This document shows, one piece after another, positions 62,935-64,000 of a stretch of 64,000 nt of DNA (the stretch's first letter is position 1; every line of letters starts with the position of its first letter). The notes beneath the pieces are model-generated. The model did not search any database and was not told the DNA's origin. It saw only the letters and a program-made list of their open reading frames with translations. The position numbers and the translations under genes were made by a program. The DNA comes from Erodium maritimum (taxonomy: Eukaryota; Streptophyta; Magnoliopsida; Geraniales; Geraniaceae): positions 126,015,203 to 126,079,202 of the forward strand of contig OY997588.1 of assembly GCA_963921825.1 (NCBI GenBank), read 5' to 3'.

Positions 62935-64000
62935 TCCATTTTTTTCTTCACCAATTCACTAATTTAATCATTCCCACTTCGTTTCAACTCCAATTAGCTT
63001 CAAACTTGCACTAATATTTTTCTTTTTTCAAGGGGTTTAAATTAAGATCAGTGATGAATATATTTTGAAGCACAAAAATAAAAATTTATATCGGGGTGAT
63101 AAAAATAATGTTGAGTGTTGATAAATTTTCACTAATATATGTTTTATATCGGGGGTATCAAACTAGTGCTAAATGTTGATAAAAATCATGTACTGAGGTG
63201 ATAAAAAATAATTAATGAGGTGATAAAAAACGTGTTCAATTCTGATAATAAGTGTGATAAAATAGAGTTTAGTGTTGATAAAAAAAACATATGATGGGGT
63301 GATAAAACACATGTAATTTAGTGATAAACATAATGTTTAGTGTTGATAAAACTTGTGCTTAATGTTCATAAAAACATGTGATGAAGTAATAAAAATCATG
63401 TTCGGTTTTGGAAAAGGATGTGATAAAAACTAGTGTTCAGTGTTGATAAAATTAGTGTAAAATGTTGATAAAAGTAGTGTTAAGTGTTGATAATTTTTTT
63501 GATAAGCGAATATTATTAAGTGTTGATAAAAATCACCAAGATATAATTTTTTTTAAATCATCCGCCAAATAATTTAATTTTTTACTACTTTAAAACATAT
63601 TTACCACTAATCTTGAAAGAACAAAGATATGAAGTTAGTTTGAAGCCAATCAGAGTTCAAACAAAGCGGGAAAAATTAAATCATGTATAGTTTTGAAAAA
63701 TGAGGTGATAAACTTGATGTCCAGTGTTGATAAAATCAGTGTGAAATGTTGATAAGACCAGTGTAAAATGTTGATAAAAATTACCTAGATATAATTCTTT
63801 TTAAATCAGCCCCAAAGTAATTATTTTTTTCGTGCTTCAAAATATATTCATGACTGATCTTGATAGAAAGCCCTTGAGAAAAATATCGGCGTAAGTTTGA
63901 AGACAATCGGAGTTCAAACGAAACGAAAAAAATTAAATTTGTGAATCGGTAAAAAATATAATAGTTTTGGTAAAAAGCTCCTACAACTTATCAAAAAATA
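62935..64000. mobile_element. Foldback-like element with internal minisatellite (runs to window end)
   Basis: Left arm at about 62940-63073 is repeated inverted at 63832-63956 (GTGCTTCAAAATATATTCAT and flanking words). A third, partial copy in the right-arm orientation lies at 63590-63685. Between them about 25 degenerate units built on AGTGTTGATAAAA fill 63095-63540 and 63700-63785. No ORF. The outer ends and target duplication may be beyond the window. Confidence 0.65.
63095..63785. repeat. GTTGATAAAA-type degenerate tandem repeat
   Basis: Units of roughly 20-30 bp share a GTGTTGATAAAA core (variants GGTGATAAAA, AATGTTGATAAAA). The array is interrupted at 63490-63695 by an arm-like segment. 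It resembles the subterminal repeat arrays of some DNA transposons more than a random microsatellite. Confidence 0.75.

Noticed and set aside
63095-63785. CRISPR-like array
   Set aside because: Units are degenerate, there are no uniform spacers, and the genome is a plant. It is a transposon-associated minisatellite.

Overview
The window is nuclear DNA from a plant, most likely a core eudicot. It has GT-AG introns, intact plant-type housekeeping genes, an SBP-box factor with a miR156 site, plant L1 LINEs that carry an RNase H domain, PIF/Harbinger and Mutator elements, and a Stowaway-type MITE. I cannot name the species.

Layout. 0-4 kb holds the 3' half of a DEAH-box RNA helicase (DHX33/DEAH10-like). 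5.8-30.2 kb is a block of nested or adjacent transposable elements: a 2.1 kb non-LTR retroposon ('family Y', copy 1), a PIF/Harbinger derivative with a Myb/SANT-like protein, an ORF1-only LINE ('half-L1' E1), two copies of a short LINE-tailed retroposon ('family X', A and B), a nearly intact 5.6 kb L1 LINE with a 17-bp target duplication, a PIF/Harbinger transposase gene, and an older decayed L1 with a 71-bp G tract. 30.3-50.6 kb is a gene island: 6-phosphogluconolactonase (+), FLN2-type fructokinase-like protein (-), bifunctional HPPK/DHPS (+), reversibly glycosylated polypeptide/UDP-arabinopyranose mutase (+) and an SPL6-like SBP-box factor (-). 50.9-64 kb is a second TE block: retroposon Z, family X copies C and D, family Y copy 2, half-L1 E2, a long hairpin, a 1.6 kb Mutator-type element with a 9-bp target duplication, and a foldback-like element with an internal GTTGATAAAA minisatellite.

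The named genes are not an operon but are informative together. FLN2 (plastid transcription), HPPK/DHPS (folate) and SPL6 lie in the same neighbourhood as Arabidopsis At1g69200, At1g69190 and At1g69170 as I remember them. The place of CRABS CLAW (At1g69180) holds a reversibly glycosylated polypeptide gene instead. FLN2 and HPPK/DHPS are divergent, with a Mutator-type MITE between them.

Most notable observations. The young LINE links an upstream ORF to ORF1, and ORF1 to ORF2, by the same ATGA stop/start overlap. Two unrelated ORF1-only LINE derivatives occur, comparable in form to mammalian HAL1. A short retroposon family (X) has a recurring small ORF and shares its 3' terminus with half-L1 E2, while retroposon Z shares a different terminus with the young LINE. 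This suggests two LINE/passenger partnerships. All boundaries and identities come from reading the sequence; no database search was made.
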